The notes beneath the pieces were generated by a model that ran no database searches, was not told the DNA's origin, and worked only from the letters and a program-made list of their open reading frames with translations. A stretch of 41,988 bases of DNA. Source: Bacillota bacterium. GTDB taxonomy: Bacteria; Bacillota; Clostridia; Peptostreptococcales; Anaerovoracaceae. The position numbers and the translations under genes were made by a program. The stretch is from assembly GCA_017416795.1 (NCBI GenBank), contig JAFQBD010000032.1, positions 1-41,988 on the forward strand. The letters are read 5' to 3'. This document shows, one piece after another, positions 32,601-40,346 of the stretch (the stretch's first letter is position 1; every line of letters starts with the position of its first letter).

Positions 32601-33746
32601 TTGAAATTGATTCGCAGGAAAAAGGATAAAACATATACAGGGGCCAGTATGGTGCGGATACTTCTGCCATCGATTTTAGGTGCGGTTCTTTGTTCATTCA
32701 TGATGGTGGGAACAAGCTGGGCATGGTTCAGCGATGATGTTTCCACAGGCTCGTATACCATACAGACAGCTAACTTTGGAGCTGATGTGACCGTGTCATG
32801 TTTGACTGAGACCGACGAGGTTGCTGTTTCAGATACAGGGGTGTATTCGTTGAAAGCCAGAGAAGCGTACAGCGTGAGCTTTGAAACTTCGGGAATAGCG
32901 TCAAAGGGATTTTGCACTATGACATATCATGAGGCTGACGAATCAACGGAAACCGTTGAGAAAATGTCAACATCAGTCATGGAAAGCGAAGATAAAATTT
33001 CTTTCACATTCATTCCGCAAGAAGACACTGAGTGCCTATTTAATGCTTCATGGGGAGAACCACAGGATGTGACTAGAAGTATGCCTAGAACTATCGTAGA
33101 TGGTGGTGTTTATGGAGGCACGGTATGCGAAGTTGCTTCAGCAGAGGCACTGAAAACTGCTCTTGATGAAGCCAACACTGATGGGATTACTATCATAAAG
33201 ATAACAGATAATATTGAAGCTTCGCATGCAGAAGATAGTGAAGATAATTTCATATATGACATCAAAGAAGATACCGATGTTGTGATAAAGATGGATGATG
33301 ATAAATCATTTAAGGCCACATTGGCATCTGTGGAGGAAGGCGAGTCTCGTTCAGTATTCAAGGTGAGCGAAGGGGCGACGCTGACCATAGACAGCGGTTC
33401 ATATACTGCGACAACGGGAGAAGAGGATAACGACATATTTGATCTTATAACCAATGAAGGTGGCAACGTCTTCATCAATGGCGGTACTTTCACATTTGAT
33501 AAGGCAATGGCTATTATAAGAAATATTGTGGGAAGTGATACTGCAACAGCTGACAACAATTCTACCGTCACTATAGATGGAGGGACTTTCAAGCCTGCAG
33601 AAGAAAGCTTTACAGGTATTGAGGCATTTATCATCTATACAAATAATGAAAACGAAATAGCAGTAAGCGATAATGCAGTGCTTACTAACGTATCGATCGT
33701 ACCTAGCATCCCATCGCAAACAGAAAATGACAACGAAGAAGAGTAA
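32601..33746 (+). CDS. Second SipW-cognate secreted protein, beta-helix-like
   Basis: A 381-residue protein with a TTG start at 32601 preceded by GAAGGTGAGG. A SipW-type signal peptide is visible: basic MKLIRRKKDKTYTGASMVRI, hydrophobic LLPSILGAVLCSFMMVGTSW, then AWFSDDVSTGS. The first half resembles a TasA-type domain. The second half (about 200-360) has repeated turns such as ATLTIDSGSYTATTG, GNVFINGGTFTFD and STVTIDGGTFKPA, the pattern of a right-handed beta helix or parallel beta-repeat adhesin. It likely sits in the same matrix as the first TasA-like protein. Ends with an acidic tail. Confidence 0.8.
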   Translation: MKLIRRKKDKTYTGASMVRILLPSILGAVLCSFMMVGTSWAWFSDDVSTGSYTIQTANFGADVTVSCLTETDEVAVSDTGVYSLKAREAYSVSFETSGIASKGFCTMTYHEADESTETVEKMSTSVMESEDKISFTFIPQEDTECLFNASWGEPQDVTRSMPRTIVDGGVYGGTVCEVASAEALKTALDEANTDGITIIKITDNIEASHAEDSEDNFIYDIKEDTDVVIKMDDDKSFKATLASVEEGESRSVFKVSEGATLTIDSGSYTATTGEEDNDIFDLITNEGGNVFINGGTFTFDKAMAIIRNIVGSDTATADNNSTVTIDGGTFKPAEESFTGIEAFIIYTNNENEIAVSDNAVLTNVSIVPSIPSQTENDNEEE

Positions 33747-33767
33747 AATCTGAGAAAGGTACAGCCC

Positions 33768-34307
33768 ATGCAGACATTGATGACGTCTACATTTGCAGAA
33801 AGACTCAAGACAGTCCTTGAAGAACAGAATATAAAACAGGTGGAACTATGTGAAAAGGCCAATATTGGTAAAAGTGCTATGAGTCAATATCTTCATGGTG
33901 CGTTTATACCGAAGCAGCAGAAACTGACCGCCATAGCAGAGGTATTGGGCGTATCCGAAAAATGGCTTATGGGATACGATGTATCACGGAACACGCTCGA
34001 CAGTAAACCGAGCGAAAGTGAAATGGAAGTCATCGTCAAAGATAACTCCATGAAGAAGATGAACATACCCAAAGGAGCCAGAGCAAGAATTAGGAAAACC
34101 GATAACATCAGACAAGCCAAAATAGTGAGTTTTACATTAAATGATGAAGGACCAATGCTTCGATTCTATCATTCAGATGGAGACAGAATAATACTGACTG
34201 CAGCAGATCCTGCCTATCCACCAATAATATGCGGAGCCGATGACCTGGAAACAGGAAAACTGATAATACACGGTGAGATAATACAAGTCACCATAAAAAT
34301 CAAATAG
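33768..34307 (+). CDS. XRE-family regulator with S24/LexA-like C-terminal domain
   Basis: A 179-residue DNA-binding protein. The N-terminal helix-turn-helix (residues 6-70) has QVELCEKANIGKSAMSQYLHG and KLTAIAEVLGVSEKWLMGYDV, typical of Cro/C1 repressors. The C-terminal region (about 84-179) resembles an S24 domain: VKDNSMKKMNIPKGA has the Ser-Met position of that family, but the catalytic Lys in the second motif is not obvious, so self-cleavage is doubtful. As the last gene of the matrix locus it may regulate the operon, in the way SinR controls tapA-sipW-tasA in Bacillus; that is inference. GAAAGG precedes the ATG. A terminator follows. Confidence 0.85.
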   Translation: MQTLMTSTFAERLKTVLEEQNIKQVELCEKANIGKSAMSQYLHGAFIPKQQKLTAIAEVLGVSEKWLMGYDVSRNTLDSKPSESEMEVIVKDNSMKKMNIPKGARARIRKTDNIRQAKIVSFTLNDEGPMLRFYHSDGDRIILTAADPAYPPIICGADDLETGKLIIHGEIIQVTIKIK

Positions 34308-34314
34308 AGTTTGA

Positions 34315-34341
34315 ATGCGGAGAGTTTCTCTCCGTATTTTT
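34315..34341 (+). terminator. Terminator of the matrix operon
   Basis: ATGCGGAGAG (34315-34324), loop TTT, CTCTCCGTAT (34328-34337), one G-U pair, then TTTT. Confidence 0.93.
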
Positions 34342-34373
34342 CATTTAACCGATTGAGCAGACTCTCAAATTAT

Positions 34374-34402
34374 CTGACACATCTATGGGGGAATATGATA
34401 AA
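34374..34402 (+). promoter_or_regulatory. Promoter of larB
   Basis: CTGACA (34374-34379), 17-bp spacer and GATAAA (34397-34402); the start codon lies 42 bp further on. Confidence 0.5.
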
Positions 34403-34443
34403 ATACACTTACTGAATTTTTCAAGCACAACAAGGAGAACGCA

Positions 34444-35199
34444 ATGCAGGAAAAGGATATCAAGAAACTGCTGGAACAAGTGAAGAATAACTCAATATCT
34501 ATTGACGAAGCGGCCGAGACGTTGAAAGATCTGCCGTATAAGGATATGGGATTTGCTAATATAGATAATCACAGAGCGCTCAGAACAGGTTATCCTGAAG
34601 TGATATTTTGTCAGGGGAAGACTCCTGAGCAGATAAGAGATATCATGTGTGAGCTGGTCAAAAAAGGCGGCAATATCATGGGAACAAGGGCGACAGAGGA
34701 AGATTATGAGGCGGTCAAGGAAGCATTGCCGCAGGCAGTTTTTTTTGAAACTGCGAGGATAATAGCGGTCCTTGATGAACGAAAAAAGGCAAATGGAAAT
34801 CTGCCGACTGTAGCTGTAGTAACTGCAGGAACTGCAGATATACCGGTGGCCGAGGAAGCTGCCGTAACTGCTGAAATACTGGGCAATAAGGTGATCAGGA
34901 TATATGATGTAGGCGTTGCAGGAATCCATAGATTGTTCGACAAGCTGACGCAGATAAGAGAGGCAGATGTGGTTATCGCAGTTGCAGGTATGGAGGGCGC
35001 TCTTGCCAGCGTGGTGGGAGGTCTTGTTGATTCGCCTGTCATCGCAGTTCCTACCAGCATCGGATATGGTGCGAATCTCGGAGGCATTTCGGCACTGCTT
35101 TCGATGTTAAACAGCTGTGCTAACGGAGTTGCTGTAGTGAATATCGATAACGGATTCGGTGCGGCTTATATGGCAGCAGTCATAAACAAAGGAAAATAG
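34444..35199 (+). CDS. larB: Nickel-pincer cofactor biosynthesis protein LarB
   Basis: LarB carboxylates and hydrolyses nicotinic acid adenine dinucleotide to start synthesis of the nickel-pincer nucleotide cofactor of lactate racemase-type enzymes. The 251-residue protein has an N-terminal part with AETLKDLPYKDMGFANIDNHRALRTGYPEVIFCQGKT, characteristic of the family, and a PurE/AIRC-like core with VVTAGTADIPVAEEA, AVAGMEGALASVVGGL and VIAVPTSIGYGANLGGI. GGAG is 8 nt before the ATG. No larA, larC or larE lies in the window, so the cofactor's user enzyme must be elsewhere. Own promoter and terminator. Confidence 0.93.
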   Translation: MQEKDIKKLLEQVKNNSISIDEAAETLKDLPYKDMGFANIDNHRALRTGYPEVIFCQGKTPEQIRDIMCELVKKGGNIMGTRATEEDYEAVKEALPQAVFFETARIIAVLDERKKANGNLPTVAVVTAGTADIPVAEEAAVTAEILGNKVIRIYDVGVAGIHRLFDKLTQIREADVVIAVAGMEGALASVVGGLVDSPVIAVPTSIGYGANLGGISALLSMLNSCANGVAVVNIDNGFGAAYMAAVINKGK

Positions 35200-35231
35200 T
35201 CAAAATACCAAAAATGGATAAACACATATAG

Positions 35232-35259
35232 ATCGGCAGGCAAAAACCTGTCGATTTTT
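35232..35259 (+). terminator. Terminator of larB
   Basis: ATCGGCAGG (35232-35240), loop CAAAAA, CCTGTCGAT (35247-35255) with one G-U pair, then TTTT. Confidence 0.9.
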
Positions 35260-35390
35260 GTCGAATAATGGCAAATTATAGTATTTAATGTAGGATACTG
35301 TCGATAATTTTTGTATTATTCCCAACAAATAACAGTTAGAATAGTGTTATTGTCGTTATTACAAACGATTTGTATTTTGTGGGGATATTT

Positions 35391-36140
35391 ATGGAGAAAG
35401 AATATATCGGTGATAAGACGAGCCGCATATCTGATATGTCAAATGAGTTCATGTCGCATGAGTTGAAGAATGCTCTCAACATGATGATGGCTTCGTGCAC
35501 CATGGCACAAAAACATATAGACGACAGAGATAGAGTATTGGATTACTTGAGCAGGATAGACATGACGGTAAGTCGCATGGCGGGATTGATAGACAGCATC
35601 TTTGATACCGGAAACAAGAAACGAAAAAACACAGAGGTGATCTATACATCTTTTAAAATAGATAAGCTAAAAAGCGACTTAGAAGATTTGCTCACACCGC
35701 TTGCCTTGGAAAAGAATATCAAGTTTACTGTATCTACAGAAGGATTTGTCAGCAGAGAAGTTCTCGGTGACTATGGCAGGATCCTTCAGATCATGGTAAA
35801 CATCGCGACGAATTCTATTAAATATACTCATTTAGGAGGTGCCGTAAGGATAACTTTTGAAGAAGAAAAAACTGCTGATCCTGAGGTGGTAATGGGCAAG
35901 TTCACCTGTATCGATAATGGCGTAGGCATACCTGAAACATTCATGGAACATATTTTCGAACCATATGCCAGAGCGGATGACAAAAGGACAAAAAGTACAC
36001 CGGGAACAGGGCTGGGTATGTCCATAGTCAAAGATAATGTAGATGCCATGGGAGGCAGCATACATATAGACAGTAAAGTCGATAAGGGAACGAAAGTTAC
36101 CATACGATTGAAGCTGAAAAAGAATGTTAGAAAAGCATGA
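35391..36140 (+). CDS. Orphan soluble histidine kinase
   Basis: A 249-residue cytoplasmic kinase core without membrane helices or a sensor domain. The dimerisation/phosphoacceptor helix has FMSHELKNALNMMM, with His23 the phosphoacceptor; the ATPase domain has MVNIATNSIKYTHLGG (N box), CIDNGVGIPETFMEHIFEPYARADD (G1) and TPGTGLGMSIVKDNVDAMGG (G2). It has no adjacent response regulator. Start chosen at the ATG at 35391, about 6-7 nt after GGGGA, although a TTG seven codons upstream is in frame. It presumably receives its signal from a separate partner. Its own terminator overlaps its stop codon. Confidence 0.88.
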   Translation: MEKEYIGDKTSRISDMSNEFMSHELKNALNMMMASCTMAQKHIDDRDRVLDYLSRIDMTVSRMAGLIDSIFDTGNKKRKNTEVIYTSFKIDKLKSDLEDLLTPLALEKNIKFTVSTEGFVSREVLGDYGRILQIMVNIATNSIKYTHLGGAVRITFEEEKTADPEVVMGKFTCIDNGVGIPETFMEHIFEPYARADDKRTKSTPGTGLGMSIVKDNVDAMGGSIHIDSKVDKGTKVTIRLKLKKNVRKA

Positions 36141-36172
36141 CTAGTTATACAAATAAACTAGTCATATTTTTT
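36137..36172 (+). terminator. Terminator of the histidine kinase gene
   Basis: ATGACTAGTT (36137-36146) pairs perfectly with AACTAGTCAT (36156-36165) around a 9-nt loop, followed by TTTTTT (36167-36172). The stem includes the kinase stop codon. Confidence 0.93.
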
Positions 36173-36178
36173 ATCTTA

Positions 36179-36187
36179 TGGTACAAT
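36179..36187 (+). promoter_or_regulatory. Extended -10 promoter of pyrH
   Basis: TG-G-TACAAT 55 bp before the pyrH ATG, just after the kinase terminator. No good -35 is seen. It gives the pyrH-to-ispG run its own promoter, consistent with separation from rpsB-tsf. Confidence 0.5.
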
Positions 36188-36242
36188 ATATGGCAAGGAT
36201 TTAACAACGAAACTTTAACGACAATGAATTAAGGAGTTAGTT

Positions 36243-36947
36243 ATGGAAGCAAAATATAAGCGAGTGCTGCTCAAGATAAGCGGTGAAGCTTTGGCAGGCG
36301 ACAAAAAAGTCGGTATCAACGAAGAAATGCTGAAGAAAGTCGCTCTGCAGGTAAAGGAAGTAACTGAACTGGGTGTAGAAGTAGCAGTAGTAGTGGGCGG
36401 CGGAAACTTCTGGAGAGGAAGAACAAGCAAGGATATGGACAGAGCTACTGCCGACTACATAGGCATGCTGGCAACATGTATGAATGCTCTCTCTCTGCAG
36501 GATGCTATAGAAGCAGTAGGAGTGCCTACAAGAGTTCAGACTGCTATCGAAATGAGAGAAGTTGCAGAACCTTATGTTAGAAGAAAGGCAATGAGCCATC
36601 TTGAAAAGGGCAAGGTAGTGATCTTTGGAGCGGGAACAGGAAATCCGTTCTTCTCAACAGATACTACAGCAGCTCTCAGAGCAGCGGAAATAGATGCTGA
36701 AGTTATTCTGCTGGCTAAGAATATAGACGGTGTATATTCAGATGACCCTGCTACAAACCCTGACGCTGTGAAATACGATGAAGTAACACATCAGGAAGTG
36801 CTTGAAAAGGATCTGAAGGTAATGGATTCAACAGCAGCTGCGCTTTGCAGAGATAACAACATTGCAATACATGTATTCGGACTTTCAGAAGAAGGTAATG
36901 TTATGAAGGCCGTATGCGGTGAAAAGATCGGAACTATCGTTAGATAG
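36243..36947 (+). CDS. pyrH: UMP kinase
   Basis: Bacterial UMP kinase (234 residues) phosphorylates UMP to UDP and is a hexamer regulated by GTP and UTP. Motifs: [18 protein letters not shown] at the N-terminus, [66 protein letters not shown] is 7 nt before the ATG. It is normally next to tsf; here 26 kb separates them. frr follows 55 bp downstream. Confidence 0.97.
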   Translation: MEAKYKRVLLKISGEALAGDKKVGINEEMLKKVALQVKEVTELGVEVAVVVGGGNFWRGRTSKDMDRATADYIGMLATCMNALSLQDAIEAVGVPTRVQTAIEMREVAEPYVRRKAMSHLEKGKVVIFGAGTGNPFFSTDTTAALRAAEIDAEVILLAKNIDGVYSDDPATNPDAVKYDEVTHQEVLEKDLKVMDSTAAALCRDNNIAIHVFGLSEEGNVMKAVCGEKIGTIVR

Positions 36948-37002
36948 ATCATGTGATAAATCAGTTAAATAAGAACATTGAATAATATATGGAGGAATTA
37001 AA

Positions 37003-37560
37003 ATGAGCGATTTTGATATGAAAGCTTTAGAAGGTAAAATAGAAAAAAGCAAGAGCATGCTGAAGGAAGATCTGTCCACAGTAAGAGCAGGTCGTGCTAA
37101 TGCTGCACTGGTTGACAAGGTAATGGTGGAATACTACGGTACACCTACACCTCTGAAGGCACTGGCTAATATTTCAGTTCCTGAACCAAGAACTCTGCTG
37201 ATCTCACCATTCGATCCTAAGAGCATTCCTGAAATCGAAAAGGGAATCAACATCGCAAATATCGGAATCAACCCTGTAAACGATGGTAAAGTAGTTAGAC
37301 TGCAGATCCCGCAGGTTACAGAAGAAAGAAGAAAAGAACTGACTAAGGTCGTTAAGAAGATGGGTGAAGACACTAAGGTGGCAGTTAGAAACCTTAGAAG
37401 AGATGCTAACGATAAAGTTAAGAAGATGGAAAAGGCAGGGGATTTCACAGAAGACGATTCCAAGAAGACTCTTGAAGATATCCAGAAGCTCATCGACAAG
37501 GCCGTTAAGGATATCGATAGTATCGTAGCAGACAAAGAAAAGGAAATCATGGAAGTTTAA
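37003..37560 (+). CDS. frr: Ribosome recycling factor
   Basis: RRF (185 residues) splits post-termination ribosomes together with EF-G. Family segments: LSTVRAGRANAALVDKVMVEYYGTPTPL, ANISVPEPRTLLISPFDP, IGINPVNDGKVVRLQIPQVTEERRKEL and the final helix LIDKAVKDIDSIVADKEKEI. GGAGG precedes the ATG. The three-helix bundle and tail are complete. Codon use is biased towards highly expressed codons. It is in the classical pyrH-frr-uppS order. A hairpin follows before uppS. Confidence 0.97.
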   Translation: MSDFDMKALEGKIEKSKSMLKEDLSTVRAGRANAALVDKVMVEYYGTPTPLKALANISVPEPRTLLISPFDPKSIPEIEKGINIANIGINPVNDGKVVRLQIPQVTEERRKELTKVVKKMGEDTKVAVRNLRRDANDKVKKMEKAGDFTEDDSKKTLEDIQKLIDKAVKDIDSIVADKEKEIMEV

Positions 37561-37601
37561 GAGCAAGGCGCTTAACGACTTCGCAAGTTAGAGCAAAGAT
37601 G

Positions 37602-37633
37602 ATAGATGTGGCCTTTCGGTCACATCTATTTAT
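37602..37633 (+). terminator. Hairpin between frr and uppS
   Basis: ATAGATGTGGCC (37602-37613) pairs with GGTCACATCTAT (37618-37629), a 12-bp stem with one G-U pair and tetraloop TTTC. Only TTTAT follows, so it may be a partial terminator or a processing/stabilising hairpin that lowers uppS relative to frr. It stands 16 bp before the uppS ATG. Confidence 0.7.
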
Positions 37634-37649
37634 ACGATATGGAGCATAT

Positions 37650-38375
37650 ATGCTTAATAAGGAAAGAATGCCCGAGCACGTAGCTGTCATTATGGACGGA
37701 AACGGCAGATGGGCAAAAGAAAAAGGCGTACCGAGACTGGTAGGACATAATGCAGGAATGCAGGCTATGAAGAAGATCGTAGACCATTCCGACAAGCTGG
37801 GGATAAAGCATCTGACCGTATATGCATTTTCCACAGAGAACTGGAAAAGATCCATGGAAGAGGTTTCAGGGATATTCAAGCTTCTCGTCAAATGGGTAGC
37901 CAGCGACCTCAAAGGTCTTATCGACAATAATGTAAGAGTAAAGGTACTGGGAGATTATACTGTTCTTCCTGAAGACGCAGTAAAGAGTCTTGAGAAAACC
38001 CTTGAAGCGACGAAGGACAATACAGGTCTTCAGTTCAACATTGCACTGAATTACGGTGGCAGAGATGAGATAACAAGAGCAGTGAAGAGCCTAGCAAAGA
38101 AAGTGAAAGACGGCGCTTTGGAACCGGAAGATATAACTGAAGATGCCATTTCTGCTGAGCTTTTCACAGGCGTTTACAATGCAGACGCACCGGATCCTGA
38201 ACTGATAATCAGGACAAGCGGTGAGCTGAGACTCAGTAATTTCCTGCTGTGGCAGAGTGCATACAGCGAGCTGGTATTCCCGGAAGTTTACTGGCCGGAT
38301 TTCACTCCTGAAGAGTTTGAAAAAGCGATAGCTGATTATCAGAGCAGAGAAAGAAGATTCGGAGGAAGAAAATAA
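37650..38375 (+). CDS. uppS: Undecaprenyl diphosphate synthase (UppS)
   Basis: Cis-prenyltransferase (241 residues) that adds isopentenyl units to farnesyl diphosphate to make the C55 lipid carrier for peptidoglycan. Motifs: PEHVAVIMDGNGRWAKEKG with catalytic Asp16, GHNAGMQAMKK, LTVYAFSTENWKR, FNIALNYGGRDEI, and the final ELIIRTSGELRLSNFLLWQSAYSELVF. Start is the ATG at 37650 after GGAG; an upstream in-frame ATG would begin inside the hairpin. cdsA starts on the last base of the stop codon, indicating translational coupling. Confidence 0.97.
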   Translation: MLNKERMPEHVAVIMDGNGRWAKEKGVPRLVGHNAGMQAMKKIVDHSDKLGIKHLTVYAFSTENWKRSMEEVSGIFKLLVKWVASDLKGLIDNNVRVKVLGDYTVLPEDAVKSLEKTLEATKDNTGLQFNIALNYGGRDEITRAVKSLAKKVKDGALEPEDITEDAISAELFTGVYNADAPDPELIIRTSGELRLSNFLLWQSAYSELVFPEVYWPDFTPEEFEKAIADYQSRERRFGGRK

Positions 38376-39154
38376 TGAAAACAAGAGTATTATCGGGACT
38401 CATAATGGCGCCGCTTCTTGTGATACTTTATTTTGGCGGTTACATCCTGTTCGCAGCATGTTTCCTGATCGGTATCATGGCGGTAAGAGAATTCTACAAC
38501 GGATTCCATGCTATGGATATCAAGCCTAATTACGGCATAGCAGTGATCGCAGCAATAGCACTCTACGCCATCGACATATTCACAGATGACCCTCAGTGGT
38601 ATATGCTGTGGTTCTTTGCAGTAGTCCTCGCAAGCCTCCTGTACTTATTCAATATCGAGCATAGAAAACTTGAAGATGCTATGGCAACCATAACAGGTAT
38701 CGTATATGTTGTATTCTTCTCTTTCCACGTTACTTTAGTAGAACAGACAGAGTACGGCATCCTTATCTGGCTCGTAGTGCTGACTGCATTCGGTACAGAT
38801 ATCATGGCATACTTCTCAGGATTTTTATTCGGAAAACATAAGCTGTGTCCTAAGATCAGCCCTAAGAAGACTATCGAAGGATCTATCGGAGGAACGCTGG
38901 GAAGCGTTATCCTCAGTGGACTGTTCGGATACTTCTTCGCTCCTGAAGTATTGGTGCACTGTCTTGTGATCGGTGTGCTTGGCGGTATCGTTTCACAGTT
39001 TGGCGACCTGACAGCGTCTATCTTCAAGAGAAAGATGGGCATCAAGGATTACGGAAATCTCATACCGGGACACGGCGGGATCCTTGACAGATTCGACAGC
39101 GTCCTGTTCACAGGACCTATGGTATATTACTATATAGTGCTGGTGATACTGTAA
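38375..39154 (+). CDS. cdsA: Phosphatidate cytidylyltransferase
   Basis: Makes CDP-diacylglycerol from CTP and phosphatidate, the branch-point precursor of phospholipids. The 259-residue integral membrane protein has about seven helices and the diagnostic C-terminal signature: QFGDLTASIFKRKMGIKDYG, NLIPGHGGILDRFDSVLFTGP. The start shares a base with the uppS stop (TAATG). GGAGG lies just upstream inside uppS. dxr follows 24 bp downstream. Confidence 0.96.
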   Translation: MKTRVLSGLIMAPLLVILYFGGYILFAACFLIGIMAVREFYNGFHAMDIKPNYGIAVIAAIALYAIDIFTDDPQWYMLWFFAVVLASLLYLFNIEHRKLEDAMATITGIVYVVFFSFHVTLVEQTEYGILIWLVVLTAFGTDIMAYFSGFLFGKHKLCPKISPKKTIEGSIGGTLGSVILSGLFGYFFAPEVLVHCLVIGVLGGIVSQFGDLTASIFKRKMGIKDYGNLIPGHGGILDRFDSVLFTGPMVYYYIVLVIL

Positions 39155-39178
39155 ATTGACAACAAGCCGGAGAATAAT

Positions 39179-40327
39179 ATGAAGAGAATTTCGATTTTAG
39201 GGAGTACAGGTTCCATCGGGACCCAGGCTCTGGAAGTAATAGCAGATAACAGAGATAAATTCACAGTAGCAGCTCTTTCATGCGCTAAAAGCATAGAGCT
39301 GCTTTGTGCGCAGATAGAAGAGTTCGGACCGCAGGCCGTATGTGTTGATAGGGAAGAAGACGCCAAGCTTATCGCAGATAAATATCCGGGCATCGAAGTA
39401 TATCACGGCATGGAAGGGCTCAATGCCATCGCATCAATGGAAGATTGTGACATGGTCCTGAATTCCCTGATGGGAAGGAGAGGGCTTGAACCTACGATGG
39501 CAGCTATCGAAGCAGGCAAGGACATTGCATTCGCCAATAAGGAAACTCTCGTTGTAGGCGGAGAACTTGTAATGGATGCAGTCAAGAGAAAAGGCGTCAA
39601 GCTGCTGCCTGTAGACAGTGAACATAGCGCCATTTTCCAGAGTCTGCAGGGAAATGAACATAATGAGATCAGAAGGATACTTCTGACTGCTTCAGGCGGA
39701 CCGTTCAGAGGATACAGCCTCGAGCAGCTGGAGAACGTAACATTAGCACAGGCACTCAAGCATCCGAACTGGTCAATGGGAAGCAAGATCACTATAGACT
39801 CTGCTTCCATGATGAACAAGGGGCTTGAGATAATCGAAGCTAAGTGGCTTTTCGATGTGCCTGTAGACAAGATACAAGTCGTGGTACATCCTCAGAGCAT
39901 ACTCCACTCTGCAGTGGAATACATGGACGGAAGCGTTGTAGGACAGATGGGACTTCCTGATATGAAGGTGCCTATCGCGTATGCTTTCTCATATCCTGAC
40001 AGGATCGATCTGTCTACGATAAACAAGAGCCTTGATCTGTTCGCACTTAAAGACGGGATGACTTTCTATCCTGCTGATACCAAGGTTTTCAAGACAGTCG
40101 AGATGGCTTACGAAGCATGCAGAAGAGGAGGAAGCTATCCTGTAGTTTTGAATGGCGCAAATGAAGTTCTTGTAGATCTTTTCCTTCATGAAAAGATCAG
40201 ATTCATAGATATCCAGAATACACTTGTAAAAGTGATGGAAGAGCATGATCCTAAATTTGGACTGGATCTTGAAGGGGTTCTTGAGATGGATATGAGAATA
40301 AGAGATGAAGTGAGGAATATGTTTTAG
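39179..40327 (+). CDS. dxr: 1-deoxy-D-xylulose-5-phosphate reductoisomerase
   Basis: Second enzyme of the MEP isoprenoid pathway, converting DXP with NADPH to 2-C-methyl-D-erythritol 4-phosphate. The 382-residue protein has the NADPH motif ILGSTGSIGTQ at the start, ANKETLVVGGELV, VDSEHSAIFQSLQG (metal and substrate ligands), ASGGPFRG, HPNWSMGSKITIDSASMMNKGLE, and VVHPQSILHSAVEYMDGS. GGAG is about 7 nt upstream. Together with ispG downstream and uppS upstream it shows isoprenoid supply linked to lipid-carrier synthesis. Confidence 0.97.
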   Translation: MKRISILGSTGSIGTQALEVIADNRDKFTVAALSCAKSIELLCAQIEEFGPQAVCVDREEDAKLIADKYPGIEVYHGMEGLNAIASMEDCDMVLNSLMGRRGLEPTMAAIEAGKDIAFANKETLVVGGELVMDAVKRKGVKLLPVDSEHSAIFQSLQGNEHNEIRRILLTASGGPFRGYSLEQLENVTLAQALKHPNWSMGSKITIDSASMMNKGLEIIEAKWLFDVPVDKIQVVVHPQSILHSAVEYMDGSVVGQMGLPDMKVPIAYAFSYPDRIDLSTINKSLDLFALKDGMTFYPADTKVFKTVEMAYEACRRGGSYPVVLNGANEVLVDLFLHEKIRFIDIQNTLVKVMEEHDPKFGLDLEGVLEMDMRIRDEVRNMF

Positions 40328-40346
40328 CAGGAGGGAAAACTGAACT

